Below are positions 1-11,362 of a DNA stretch of 64,000 nt, piece after piece. The translations under genes and the position numbers were made by a program. Origin of the DNA: Physcomitrium patens. Lineage: Eukaryota > Streptophyta > Bryopsida > Funariales > Funariaceae. The stretch spans positions 8,764,450 through 8,828,449 of the forward strand of contig NC_037275.1 in NCBI RefSeq assembly GCF_000002425.4, read 5' to 3'. A model generated the notes under the pieces. It did no database searches, was not told the DNA's origin, and saw only the letters and a program-made list of their open reading frames with translations. Every line of letters begins with the position of its first letter. Within the stretch, counting starts at the first letter, position 1.

Positions 1-347
1 CTCAATGGGTCTGGGCGGTTGAGAAACTTCGATTTCCGTCCAAGTATCAGGATAACCAGGTGATAGTGTCGCGAGAGAACATCGGAGATAAGGTCTGAAC
101 GGTTGGAAGGTTGTGATAGTAACAAATCTAAGGAATCAACATTCTCCAGCTAGAATTGAGCACTTGAATGGGACCATTTGATGTAGGCCAAAACGAAAGA
201 TCTCCCAACCAGGATACTGCTCCCTTAGTAAGGCACCGTCCATCTGCGTGAAGGTAATTGCAGCATCCGAAGTTGCCTCTCCTTCGATTGTCACAAGCGT
301 TACATTCTGAAAGAACACGACACGATCATTCGCAGTAGAAACACATC
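1..347. other. left flank of the MIR529 pair, no gene recognised
   Basis: This stretch has moderate GC and no recognisable protein domain. On the minus strand a 60-codon open stretch (318-136) has no ATG at its head but follows a splice-acceptor-like TTCTTTCAG. It would lie downstream of the hairpins on a minus-strand primary transcript, so it could be a 3' exon of a non-coding transcript. Nothing further can be supported. Confidence 0.3.
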
Positions 348-463
348 CAAGTAGGGTCTAGAAGAGAGAGAGAACAGCCCGATGACAGTGCACCATGTAC
401 CGCTAAAATCGGTCACATGAGAAAAGTCCAGGGCTGTGCTCTCTCTCTTCGAAACCCGGCTTG
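348..463 (-). ncRNA. MIR529: MIR529 precursor hairpin 1
   Basis: A long foldback. Arm 361-380 pairs with arm 431-451 with a single mismatch. A lower stem follows (CAAG 348-351 with CTTG 460-463; GGGT 354-357 with ACCC 454-457), and an upper stem CATGTACCG / CGGTCACATG closes a short loop. Read on the minus strand, positions 451-431 give a 21-mer starting CGAAGAGAGAGAGCACAG and ending CCC, which matches the miR529 sequence known from mosses. On the plus strand the 5' arm has A instead of C at position 14, so the minus strand is preferred. miR529, related to miR156, guides cleavage of SBP/SPL transcription-factor mRNAs. The structure and mature match are seen directly; strand and expression are inferred. 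Confidence 0.85.
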
Positions 464-571
464 AATGTAGAAAAGGGGAGTTTATGACGTGAACCATACA
501 GAACCGAGATACGGCACTACGATGCCTGTGCCTAGGTATCTAATGGTTTTCTCTGAGTTACAACCGACATG

Positions 572-668
572 CACTCAGGTTGGAACCAGAAGAGAGAGAG
601 CACAGCCCATTCCAACTAAGCGGTTGCTCTTGGGCTGTACTCTCTCTCTTCTGATCCCAGCATGAGTG
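572..668 (-). ncRNA. MIR529: MIR529 precursor hairpin 2
   Basis: A second foldback about 110 bp from the first. Arms 588-608 and 632-652 are complementary over 21 nt with one mismatch. The loop is 23 nt (609-631), and the lower stem is CACTCA 572-577 with TGAGTG 663-668. The minus-strand 5' arm (652-632) reads as a miR529 variant with U at position 14, AGAAGAGAGAGAGUACAG then CCC; rice miR529b shares that U. The plus-strand 5' arm (588-608) reads as the C14 form, also a known miR529 type. Strand is therefore ambiguous here; minus is chosen so that both hairpins can share one transcript. Predicted targets are SBP/SPL mRNAs. Confidence 0.8.
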
Positions 669-1434
669 AGTAAATTGCTGACATCTATCATGATCTGAGC
701 AAGTGAGTCGGTTAAGAAGTTTTCCTCACTTTGATAACGCTCCGACTAGATTCAAGGAACCTGCAAAATCATTCACGTCAGCCCTTCAAACATAGAGCAC
801 ACTGACTACATGATGTTCCGTACTGGAATAATCATACTAAAGACAGTAACAGGAGCCAAAGATATAATTGGCTTCAAAAAATCAGATGCATGCGAACTGT
901 AGCAAGCTCGTCTTATAGAACGAAGACGGTCATTGTTCCACGCACACAGAAACGATGGTCAACCGTATGGTTAAGAGGTTTAGCCCTGTCAAACTTCAGT
1001 CGGTGAGACAGAAAGAAATGGAACGGAAATCTAAACGGATGCTTGAGGTTGAACTTGCTAGAGAATCATGTAAACATTTTCAGTATGTCAATATTCGTTT
1101 TGAAAGTGGCGAACTATCTTGCCCATTGCTGAAAATGGTTGCTTCCCTGCAAAAAAAAACAATTTGCTACTCATGAGGCGACAGAATGCAGAGTGTAAGG
1201 AACTTCAAAGGAACGACGGCTCTAGGAATTACATGCTTAGAAGATAATTCTACGGCAAATTTGCTCGCGATTCGCAGACACTCGTCCCTCAGACACCCAG
1301 AAAACGTTCAAAACAGATGAAGCAAATAAAAAGTGGGGCAACAGAAAGAAGGAATAACGACATGTTGAGAGAATCATCAGAAAAAACCCTCGATTCTAGA
1401 TGCGATTTCTTTACCGAACCGCTTAGCAAACTAC
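669..1434. other. inter-element region between MIR529 pair and GC island
   Basis: Moderate GC, no recognised domain. A 73-codon plus-strand frame from 955 starts GTG-type and has no similarity I recognise. If the MIR529 pair is transcribed leftward from the GC island, this is the 5' part of the primary transcript. No exon structure can be assigned. Confidence 0.3.
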
Positions 1435-2560
1435 TTACACCATAATAATTTTTAACCTGCTTGCCAGCATTCGGGGCATCTGCTGCGGACGCTCGCCTTC
1501 CAGACCCGCAGGATCACCTTCATGAAGAAAAATCACACTGGCCATCCGGTAGACATCCGGCAGCACCCTCAATCTAGAAATCAGCGTCAGATCTCCACAC
1601 CCCAACAGCACCCCGAACAGCGACACACCGATCACCGGCGAACATCGCAGCGTGCGGGAGTAGCAGCAATCCGCCTGAAGGGCCAAGGCAAGACCGAGAG
1701 AGAAGCTCGCACCACCGCCACCAAGGCACACCATGTGATGAAGCCAGATGCGCGAGTCAGCAGTCAAGGTCCCGTGCGAGGCACGAGGAAGGGAAGAAAG
1801 ACGAAGGCGGGCGGGAATTCTTTTCTGGAGACCAGATATGCACCCAGTTACATATATATACACAACACAGCCTTCCGTGGCTGTGCAACCGTGCCCACCA
1901 TCGCCCGATCCAGGGGAGACTTTTTCACTGCCGGTAGGCGCTGCTGTTGGTCACGTCGCCGCTATTCTTCCCCTCTCGCGCTCTCTCCCATGGCGTGTCT
2001 CGTCGCGACATGATGGGCGGACGGCGTGGAGTGCGCACCTTTAGGCTGAGCTTTCGACGCTGCCGGAGTGGGTGGGTCTAGCCCCCAAGTGCTGCTTCAC
2101 TTGGCTCTCAAAAGTGGGGAATTAGATGCCAAAAGGTGGGCATGATCCCCTCGCTTCTGTCCCCCCCCCCACCCCCTTCTCTTCGCCTTCCTCCCTCCCT
2201 GCCTTCCTTATCGCCGCTATTCCAACGCCACGCCTTGCTTGCATTACCTCGGTAAAATCACAACCCATATTTCAAGTACATAACTTTACAAACTAAAAAT
2301 AAACAAATAAATTATAAACTTGGCTTAGTCTCTCCCCTTCGTCCGGTCGCCGTCGCGCCGTCGCGCCGTCGCGCCGTCGCGCTCGACACCACGCCCGTCG
2401 CGATTGCACCACCACCCTGGGCACACCCGTCGGGCAGATAGCTGGGCAGGGTCTGTATATTTGTTTGGGTACTGCCCTTGCCCGAATTGACCTCCTCCGC
2501 TGCCCGGTGAAAGTAATTCCCACCTCATTCCCACCACTACCACCTCAGCAACAAAAGAAG
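1435..2560 (-). promoter_or_regulatory. GC-rich island, candidate MIR529 promoter region
   Basis: GC content rises sharply compared with the AT-rich DNA to the right. A TATATATA run at 1853-1860 reads as a TATA-like box on the minus strand, facing the miR529 hairpins. A C-tract lies near 2161-2176 and a CpG-rich octamer repeat at 2351-2382. Long overlapping open frames occur on both strands, but they lack domains and mostly lack ATG starts, as expected of GC-rich non-coding DNA. The promoter role is inferred only from composition, the TATA-like run and position. Confidence 0.3.
2351..2382. repeat. (CGTCGCGC)x4 octamer tandem repeat
   Basis: Four perfect head-to-tail copies of CGTCGCGC, an extremely CpG-rich minisatellite in an AT-rich chromosome, lying within the GC island next to the MIR529 pair. 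Confidence 0.95.
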
Positions 2561-3840
2561 ATAATTAATCCAAACGGGCTGTGGCTGCTGTTGCTTCAAT
2601 TGTTAGTCTTGAGGTTTTGGGAAACTGTACCCAATCATCATTCTCACTCACTCACATTTGGATAGAGATATGTGTGTGTATATATATATCCTTTGCTCCA
2701 AATAAATTGTGTATTTTTGGTGATGAGAGCTAAAGCTTATGGGTCATTGAGAGTGTATATCACATCATTCAATAATGATTTTTTAAAAAATAAAAATTGA
2801 AAAAAACTATGGTTTATTTTATTTTACTTTACTTTATTGATGTATGCTTTGTTGTTGTAACCAACCAACCTCTAATAAGAGATTCTTATCCTTCCATCCA
2901 TGAAAAGATTGTATGACAAAATGCGTGACAATTTTATTGTGTGTAATTTATTTTATTTTATTTTTTAAAAAATGATCTTTTTAAGTTCTATTGTCATGGT
3001 GTTGTTGTGTGTTTTAAATATGTTAGCTAGTGAATTTATAATGTACGTATTTGTAAGGAACCTTTATGCAGTGACATGTAAAGTATATTGTTCTATAATA
3101 AAATTTATGGAAGATTTTCTATTAGATAAGCTGTAAAAATAAGAATATTGGATTTTAAATTTCTACTCCTTATCAATCAAACTTTAAAATGTATTTTGTT
3201 TTGTATATTTTTTAAAAAATAAAAAATGATATAAATCTTGAAAACAATGGTACGTTCAATCAATAGATACACACACATAACTCTGTTATTCTTTCATGTA
3301 TTGGTAATTTGTCCAAAAAAATTTGCAGTGAAATATATATATCAGATTTTATCATTTGCATTGCACAACACAGCATTGGATGACTTCAAATATATATATA
3401 TAACATTTTCATTCATTGAATGCACACATACATACAAACATACATAAAATAAATAATAATAATAATAATAATAATTAGAAGTTATAACTAGTATATTTCA
3501 AAACAATAAAGAAAAGTAATCAATTTTGTGACTGTATTCCAACTCCTCATGCATGAGGACAGGGTATGAAAAATGCTGAGTTGGATTGGCAGCCTTCTTC
3601 CATGTGAAGGATCACATGTTACGTGAGGAATTAAGGATCCCTTCCACCCACCATCTCTTCTGCAAATCCCACAGACCACAAGTTCCAATATGAAGAAATA
3701 ATAAATAAAACAAAACACTATGTTGATTATTAAGGGTGATAGCCAGGATTGCAAGTTGCAAATTTTATCTCATTTTTTAAATATTATGTTAGTTGTTAAA
3801 TTGTTCCATTTTAGTTTTAGAATAAATTCATTGTGAATAT

Positions 3841-3841
3841 A

Positions 3842-3878
<37 letters not shown>
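3841..3878. repeat. (TG)n(TA)n compound microsatellite
   Basis: An uninterrupted TG run passes directly into a TA run. Confidence 0.95.
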
Positions 3879-4112
3879 TGGTCCTTCAACTATATCTTTT
3901 CATAATTATTTTAATAAATTGATACAAGAAATAATTTAATTTTAAGCTTCATTAACAATAGAATGAAGGAATGGATGAATATATTATGTATGTATGTGTA
4001 TAAATTAATGTTTTTATCAGTATTGTTTTTGTACAATTTTGTTTTGAAGATGGATTTATAGGAGCAAAAATATAAAGATATTTTGGTTTAAGAAAGTTTC
4101 ATTTCAATGAAA

Positions 4113-4156
4113 CATGTATGTATGTGTGTATGTGTGTGTGTATGCATGTATGTATG
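4113..4156. repeat. (TATG/TGTG)n microsatellite
   Basis: Imperfect tetra- and dinucleotide repeat alternating TATG and TGTG units. Confidence 0.9.
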
Positions 4157-4488
4157 TTTAAAAAAATCAACATTAAAGATGCAATTGGAATATTTCTTTT
4201 AGCCCAGTTTAGAAAAATATTTTTTCTTCTAAAAGCCAAACACAATCTTTGATTATTGTTCAATCATGACCAATGTGTCAATTCGAAACCAATTCTCTTA
4301 ATGGTCAAAATTTGACTTTTTAAAGGATGTTTCCAAAATGGGAGAGCAATAACTAGAGCTCACATGGAGTTCACAAGAGTTGTTTCTAAAGCAAGTGGTT
4401 TATTTATATACCCTAAAAATAAGAGGCTTTCTAGAATGTACAAAATCTATCTTTATTCTCAACAAAACATGGTTTTACTTTTAATTTT

Positions 4489-4490
<2 letters not shown>

Positions 4491-4521
<31 letters not shown>

Positions 4522-4522
4522 G
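4491..4522. repeat. (TG)n(TA)n microsatellite
   Basis: A TG run followed by a TA run, the same compound type as at 3841. Confidence 0.95.
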
Positions 4523-5153
4523 AATAAGGAACAAAAGCAAATAATGATACCAAAGATACAAGTGCCAATGACACTATTTGGGCTCTACATGGCCCATGGA
4601 ATTTCCAATGTAGTGGGTTTGATGGATACTAAATGGAAGAAAACCTTCAAAGGATGTGCATCCAAGGGCACCCACAAAATTATGCTAGTATGTTTCAACT
4701 TTTTCCATTGTTAATTCTAAACATGATCTTTATGAAATCCATAGCTGCTAAGTTGTGGAGCATGAAAATTTGGCTACTGTAGCTTTTTCTTTTCTTTTCT
4801 TTTCTTTTTCTTTTTTTTCCAGGTAGGGCCTGGAAATGGTTGAAATGGCTGCCAAATTTCAAGCTTTGGGGACCCAAGTGAGGACCACAAGTTGTGGAAG
4901 CGGAGGCATTTTGGATGATTTGTGCAGCCCCCCATTTTTGAAAGGCACAATGTTGGGAATTATGCATAACTTTTATACTGACCAACTTACAAAAACAATA
5001 ATAATTTTTTTGATATTACAAACCTGATTGATTAATTTTAAAAGACAAATTGAGATGATTGTTGATTTTAAGTGTGAAGAATGTGATATAACTAGGAAAC
5101 AAATCCATTACTATTCTATCAATACCTTATTTTCAATAAACATTTCTTTCCTG

Positions 5154-5154
<1 letters not shown>

Positions 5155-5214
<60 letters not shown>
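5155..5214. repeat. (TA)n(GA)n compound microsatellite
   Basis: About 30 bp of TA followed by about 28 bp of GA, perfect except at the junction. Any frame through it encodes only Tyr-Ile and Arg-Glu dipeptides. Confidence 0.95.
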
Positions 5215-5217
<3 letters not shown>

Positions 5218-5707
5218 TGATCATGAAATAATACTATTTATAAATTATTCACTTATAACATGTGGAAATTTATCTTGACATATTTTTGACAGTGCATTTT
5301 GTCAGACTCAAACATGAGAATTTACTTGATTAATTTTTTGTTGTGTTTTCTATTTTTTTTAAAACAATTATCAAATGTGCCCAGTTGTATTGAAGTACAT
5401 GTATAAATTGTATGCATTTTGAGTGTCATGAAACAAAAAACATTCAAATTGGTAATTCAAGATTCCCAACAGAGATTGAAAATTATTGTAGAAGTGGGCT
5501 TGAGTTTTAAATGTATTATTTGTAATTGTTATGTTTCAAAATTACATAACTAACTATTTTTGGAAATCTCCAAACAGAATCTTTCATTTGTTCATATGAT
5601 GCAACCTGTTCAAGACCACTAAAATACATTCCAAACTTTGATTTATGTATTTTATGAAAACATTATTTTTCTAAAGTAACTTGATATTGTCAAATTCTTT
5701 TTCTTTC

Positions 5708-5709
<2 letters not shown>

Positions 5710-5743
<34 letters not shown>

Positions 5744-5744
5744 T
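5710..5744. repeat. (TTA)n microsatellite
   Basis: Trinucleotide TTA repeat of about eleven units. Confidence 0.95.
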
Positions 5745-5999
5745 TGTTTGTAACAGTTGGAAAAAAATTAAATTTAGATTTAAAAAAAATGTAGTTGATG
5801 AACACCGTACTGTCTTCTTTCATGAAAATAAAAACTTGAATGGCTTTTTATTGAAGTATTATTATAGTAATTTGGCATTACTTTATCTGCTTGAAAATAT
5901 TTAAGCTAATAAGTCATCATTTGTTGTAAGAAAAGGAATAAAACAAAAATTCTTAATAGTATAAGAAATTCATGAATTGCTTTTATTTTTGATAGCAAA

Positions 6000-7440
6000 T
6001 GTACAAGATTTTGTACTTTGTTGTGCAAACAAAGATTGTTGCACACAATGTATCAAGTGCTACAAATCAATCACAAAGTATATAATCTAAACCAAATACA
6101 CCAACACACTAGCAAGGAAAGATTATAAATTTATACGCAACTAAGTCCAGCTAACTTTCACTTCACAAAAGGAGAATCTAAAAGTGCAAGTGTGAAGAAT
6201 AGAAAAAAGCCTAAGCTTTACTAAAATGCTTAAATCATTATAGCCAAGCAAACTTTTACAACAAGTTTTTTTTCTTTAAAAATCACTCACAAGACTTGAC
6301 AAGAATGTCAGGTCAAGAGGTTTTTCCTACTAAACATTAAAACTCTAGTTGACATCAATATGTCAACTAATAGAAAAAACTAATGGATGGATAAACTTCT
6401 AAACCACATATATCTGATGGGATTTGGCACCCAATGCCACATCATATAACAACTTACTAGACATCTTAATATTCTAATAAGATTAGTCTATTTTAAAACT
6501 TTAAAAAGAAATTTTGTATAATATAGAACCTTTACCTGATCATAATATAAATGCCAAATGGTTTTAAGATCATCAAAGTTAGGCAAAGATTATGCATTGT
6601 ATTCAAACCCTAATTGCATTAGAGGTCAAGAGAAAGACAAAGATAGTTATAGAAAAGACATAGAACTATATTTGATTTTTCAAAGAGTAATCTCTGTAAA
6701 GTTGTCCAATTTAAGTTTTATGTCAAAGGTAATACTTTATTGCCATGCTGAGATGCATGCCAAGATCTCTCATATGTTATGCATCATAGTATGATGAGAA
6801 ATGTATAAATAATACATTATGTAGCATATAATAAGATAAAATACATATATACTCAAACATGCAATAATTTAGAGAACTTTGATTATTCTATCAAAAACCA
6901 ATTGCATGTATTTGGTAATATCCAATGCATTTTCAAGATAGGAAAAAACATAGAGAATTAAACTCGAAATATAAACTAAACTTCTCAATAATTTGGGAGC
7001 TACATGCACTTTGACCTAAATTTTAATGTAATTAATTTTGAAATCTTATTTATTTTAACAAGAATTTTGCATCCATGAAAAGAAGGAATTTAGTTGAGAT
7101 ATTTTCCCAAAACAAAATCTACTTGGAGGATTATATTATGATAAGGGTGCCTCTAATGTAAAAATAGATATCAAAGTTTGAGTTTCCCATTAAAAATACT
7201 ATTGCAGGCAATAAATTGTCTACATTAATTGGTTATTCCAAATTGTTTATAGAAAGTGTGTCAAAGTGACTGAGTAAGAGCAAACAAATGGAACAGAATC
7301 ACATTCATACACTACAACCAACACGTTCGAATCGAAGTATATCGCACAACATGATGGATCACAATGTATGAAAAGAATCATAAAGAGATAATAATAATAG
7401 AATTTCAACACATCAATAACAAAAATATTGACTGAAAGCA
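6000..7440. other. AT-rich DNA, possible LTR-type remnant at its left end
   Basis: No host gene is supported. Positions 6000-6540 have the texture of a decayed LTR, with two short inverted motifs: GTTGACAT/ATGTCAAC at 6348-6367 and CTTGAC/GTCAAG near 6296-6317. No partner LTR or coding domain was found, so the element call is only a suspicion. A 78-codon frame from 6558 has no recognisable domain. Confidence 0.25.
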
Positions 7441-8960
7441 GAAACTCAGTGTGGGAATGAAGTGGAATAAACGGAGACAGTCCTCGTCTCTTGTAACTAA
7501 CTACGCCGTGACATCATCGGACGCAAGAGTCCAGGTGAGGGTGGCGTCAGGATACAAGCCCATCCGTAGTTGAAGATGGTGTTGGAGGATCCAACGCCCA
7601 CATTTCGATGGAGGAAAAAATACGCAAAAAAATGCAAAAAAAGAAGAAAAACAAAAAGAAAAAGAACGAGAAAAATAATCACAACGATTAAAAATATCGA
7701 GTGCGGACGACGATCTCGTCCGAAGTAGATTCATGATGAAATCATGGAAGAATGAGCCGCGGATTTATTGATAACCCCGCTTGGAAGATACACCTCGAGC
7801 CTTGACTGCTCCCAGCTCGTGTTCAAGCCCTGAGCTATAGCTGCCTAGACCGATCAGGCTGGGAGGGAGGTCCAGAGGTCTAGAAGAATGCCAGATGAGC
7901 AGATGGCTAGATCCGGGACGCGTAACTTATTCAAAGGCAAAAAATTCTGTAGCTACAAACGCCGGCAAGTCGTCAAGTGGCTGTTATAATAGTAACGATA
8001 ACAGGAAACTTTTAGTGGCGACTGTCAACAAGCGAGTAGTTAAATGGGGGCTAAGAGGAGGGGGTGAAGAAAAACAAGACCCACTCGGCGAGAGAGGGAA
8101 AGTGTGAGGGCGGACAGAACCAAAGAGCCACGATGGGAGCACCGCTACAAATGAATCGCAGTCGACGACGACGAGGGTGGTGATAGACCCCTAGAGTCCA
8201 CAGAAAATAATCAGGGGAAATCTGAGCCGACGAGCTCTCTGTGCCGAAAGGCTCGGCACTCTGATTGAAGTTGTGACGAGGCGCTTTCTGTTTGTTTGCT
8301 AAGTGGGGCTTTGCCGCACTAGTAGTCCACCCGGAATAACAGCGCACTTCTTTCCCTATCCCGTAGAGGAAACGGAGGGGGTTGCATATCGTACATGGTA
8401 AGTTACATACCATACCTGCTCCCAATTCTGCATGGGGGCTGTGCTTGCTATCTAGTTTCGCCGCTGCCTCGGCTCCTGATGGGTATGCAACTCGCCGGGA
8501 AAAGAAAAGCAGGAAGAATATGAACCCAAAGGTGCCGTTTTTTGGGAGGTCCATGCTTCCTTCCTTCCAATCTGGAGGCTCGCCCACTTCGCGCCACCGA
8601 AATGAGCCGGCAGTTTTGGTGCACAACCAGGAGGGGAAAAATGTGAGTCACAGGGCCAGAGGTTGCTTGTTTGACTCCATGGACCACCACCCCACCCCGC
8701 GGCTTCGGCTACCATGGACAAAAAAACACTGTTCACAACGAAGCCCTCCTTTTTGCATACTTTCCTCACCGAACCCAGTTTGCTGAGATTCTCTCAAACA
8801 GGTGCCGAATGTGGCTCTCTCTCATCAGAGTCCGTATTTCCTTGTGCATTTGCCGTTTAGCAAGGGAAAGGTCGGAGACAAAGGCATCTATGGAGTGGTA
8901 GACCTTCATTTACACTCTTGTGGATTGTGATGGCAGCTTCACACTCCGTCCGATGTTGAC
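7441..8960. other. GC-richer island without a recognisable gene
   Basis: Base composition resembles the gene islands of this window and differs from both flanks. Long frames exist on both strands, the longest 191 codons on the minus strand (8626-8051), but they overlap one another, have erratic composition and show no domain. A small hairpin (TGCCGA/TCGGCA) lies near 8241-8257. The region could be a non-coding RNA gene, a decayed gene or a promoter; sequence alone does not decide. Confidence 0.3.
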
Positions 8961-10130
8961 GATGTATCGCTCGATGGGAATCGATCATGTTGTGGTCGTA
9001 GGGAAGTCTTTTTTGTGTATTCTCTCAACTGTGTTCTTCAATTAGGGTTAAAGTGTAGGCGTTGATTTGTGATGTTTTGAGAAACCTGCCGAGCTGGTTA
9101 GAAGGATCATGAAAGTCTGAGGGTGGAACAAGAGCTATAGTTCGCATTATGTCCCATGGAGAAGTAGTTTAGATATATGGGGTGTTGCATTCATGCAATG
9201 GTTGATATTATTATGAATTCTAATGTAACAATGCCACTTTAATATGTTAACCCTCTCTTGCTGAGCAATATTTGCAGTTTATATGAAAAAATATATTTCT
9301 GACCTCTAATTGGGCTTAACAGGTTTGCATGTTGATGTGTGTTGATGATGGCAATAGAATATGTTATGCGTCAAACTTAACTAATACTAGTGTGTAGTTT
9401 TATATTTTTTCCACTAATCAATTGTTATGCACCAAACAAGTTGATTCTGTGTTATGGTTTTGATTATATACTATGATTTTATATTATGTGTTGTTTGATT
9501 GATAGTTGAAACCACTTTGATGCAGAAAATTTAATTTTTATCCAATTCTTTTTCTTTAGATGTGACCTTTTGCTAAACTAATGTATCTAAATTTATATCT
9601 TAATACAAAAAAAGTTACATTTCTATAATATTCAAGTATGACTCTTGTAAATCTTCTACCATATACAAGGAAATTAATCAACAATGAAGGTTATTTCTTT
9701 TTATTATTACTTTTAAAAAGTAGACATGTAGTTTGAGAGCAAATCATATGAAATAATGTTAATATAATTTAATTTTGCTTCCTCAACTTTGCCTATAATT
9801 CACAACAATAATTTTTATTTTTATTTTTTGTTTTTATTATATAAAAATTTAAAAGCCTTTGATATGGTATAGGTATTATCTACTTTTATAACAACACTAA
9901 AAGTACTTATTTATTCAAGCTATTAATATTTTTAATTTTTAAGATTTAATTAATTTTGATTTTCTTTCTTCTATCTTTTTATATTTTCTTAAACTAAAAT
10001 CCATCTACTATTACACATTGAGTGGTTAATTTCTCACATACCAACACCTTCCAACTACCAATTATTAATTGACCCAATTAATAAAGGGTGGTTTTGAAGA
10101 ATCAACCAAATACAAAGATCATACCAATAG

Positions 10131-10263
10131 AGTCTAAACAATATAAGATACCTTGGAGGTATCCAATCCACATAAAAACCAAATTAATAAGGTCTAAACA
10201 ATATAAGATACCTTGGAGGTATCCAATCCACATAAAAACCAAACTAATAAGGTCTAAACAATA
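10131..10263. repeat. 60-bp tandem repeat with an internal palindrome
   Basis: Two copies of a 60-bp unit, 10141-10200 and 10201-10260, differ at a single visible position and are flanked by partial degenerate copies on each side. Each unit contains the hairpin GATACC-TTGGA-GGTATC. Confidence 0.9.
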
Positions 10264-11295
10264 GTATTTAAATTGAAGATATGTGATCCAAATAAGAACT
10301 AGAAATTCTAAAATTTAACTTAAAAGAAAGTAGTTCAATTCTTTATAATAAGTCAGCTAGCCATGTACAATTAATTGGAGTGTCTACAAATATCAATAGT
10401 TATGAATGTCTCTACAAAGATAAAGAAGAATTAGATAGTACCAAGTATCAAATACAAAATTTCTTTTTGAATTGATTATATCTATAGACCACTTTTCAAC
10501 TTATTGCTTTGTTTATCTAATAATTTATTTTAATCTAAGTCAATTTTGTATAGCCTCTATTGAAGTTGAGTTGCACATTGTCCAATCTAACTACTAGTTG
10601 GTGCTAAATTCTTTCTAATGTAAATTTTGTCTACAATTTATCAATTTTAATATAAGAAAAGTTCATCTTTAATTTGATGTTTAATAAGAAGAATTAGTAT
10701 CCAATGTTGATCCAAGTTGACCAATAAATCCTCTCTAAACTGAAGATAAATTAAGAAAGAAGCTTTTGACCTACAATAAACATCAACTCTCAAATCATCT
10801 ATTTTTTTTTTTTATAATTTTTAAAATTTAAATTCATAAAACTCAAAGTCTTAGATAAAACCAAAACCTTATAAGATGATATCTTATTTTTAAAAATATC
10901 ATCTTATCTTATACATATATATACTATTCCTATTTTTTTCAAATGAATTATATATATATATATATCTTTTTATTAATTTAATATAACTTTAAAAACCACA
11001 ATATATTTTTTAAAATTATTCATTTGCATTCAACATCAAAAAAATTATTTGGTTATATATGAAATAAAAATTAAAAAAAAAAAAAAAATTTGTGATTGAT
11101 ACAACTTGTCTTATAATCCGTATTTGATTGTTTGTAATTCGTAATTTTAGTAAGTAATAAGTTTATATTTTATTTATTTATTTAGATTATTTTGAATTTT
11201 AATCAAAATATTAAATTTCTTCATGTTTGTTTTGAACAATTTTTTTTGATATACATATAATGTCTATATAAGTGTTAAAAATTAATATAAAAATC

Positions 11296-11296
<1 letters not shown>

Positions 11297-11358
<62 letters not shown>
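11297..11358. repeat. (AT)n microsatellite, about 31 units
   Basis: Perfect AT dinucleotide run about 62 bp long; a shorter one lies near 11556-11581. Confidence 0.95.

Positions 11359-11362
<4 letters not shown>

Larger units (their letters stand above)
2561..5999. other. AT-rich intergenic DNA
   Basis: No coding region is supported. Open frames here are short, low in complexity and without domains. The stretch holds several microsatellites (listed separately) and a (TTTTC)n-like pyrimidine run near 4790-4820. Confidence 0.6.

Noticed and set aside
1435-1863. 142-codon minus-strand open frame in the GC island
   Set aside because: It begins with GTG rather than ATG, overlaps long frames on the other strand, and has no domain; expected from GC-rich non-coding DNA.
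8051-8626. 191-codon minus-strand open frame
   Set aside because: Overlaps several frames on the opposite strand, erratic composition, no domain or splice context.
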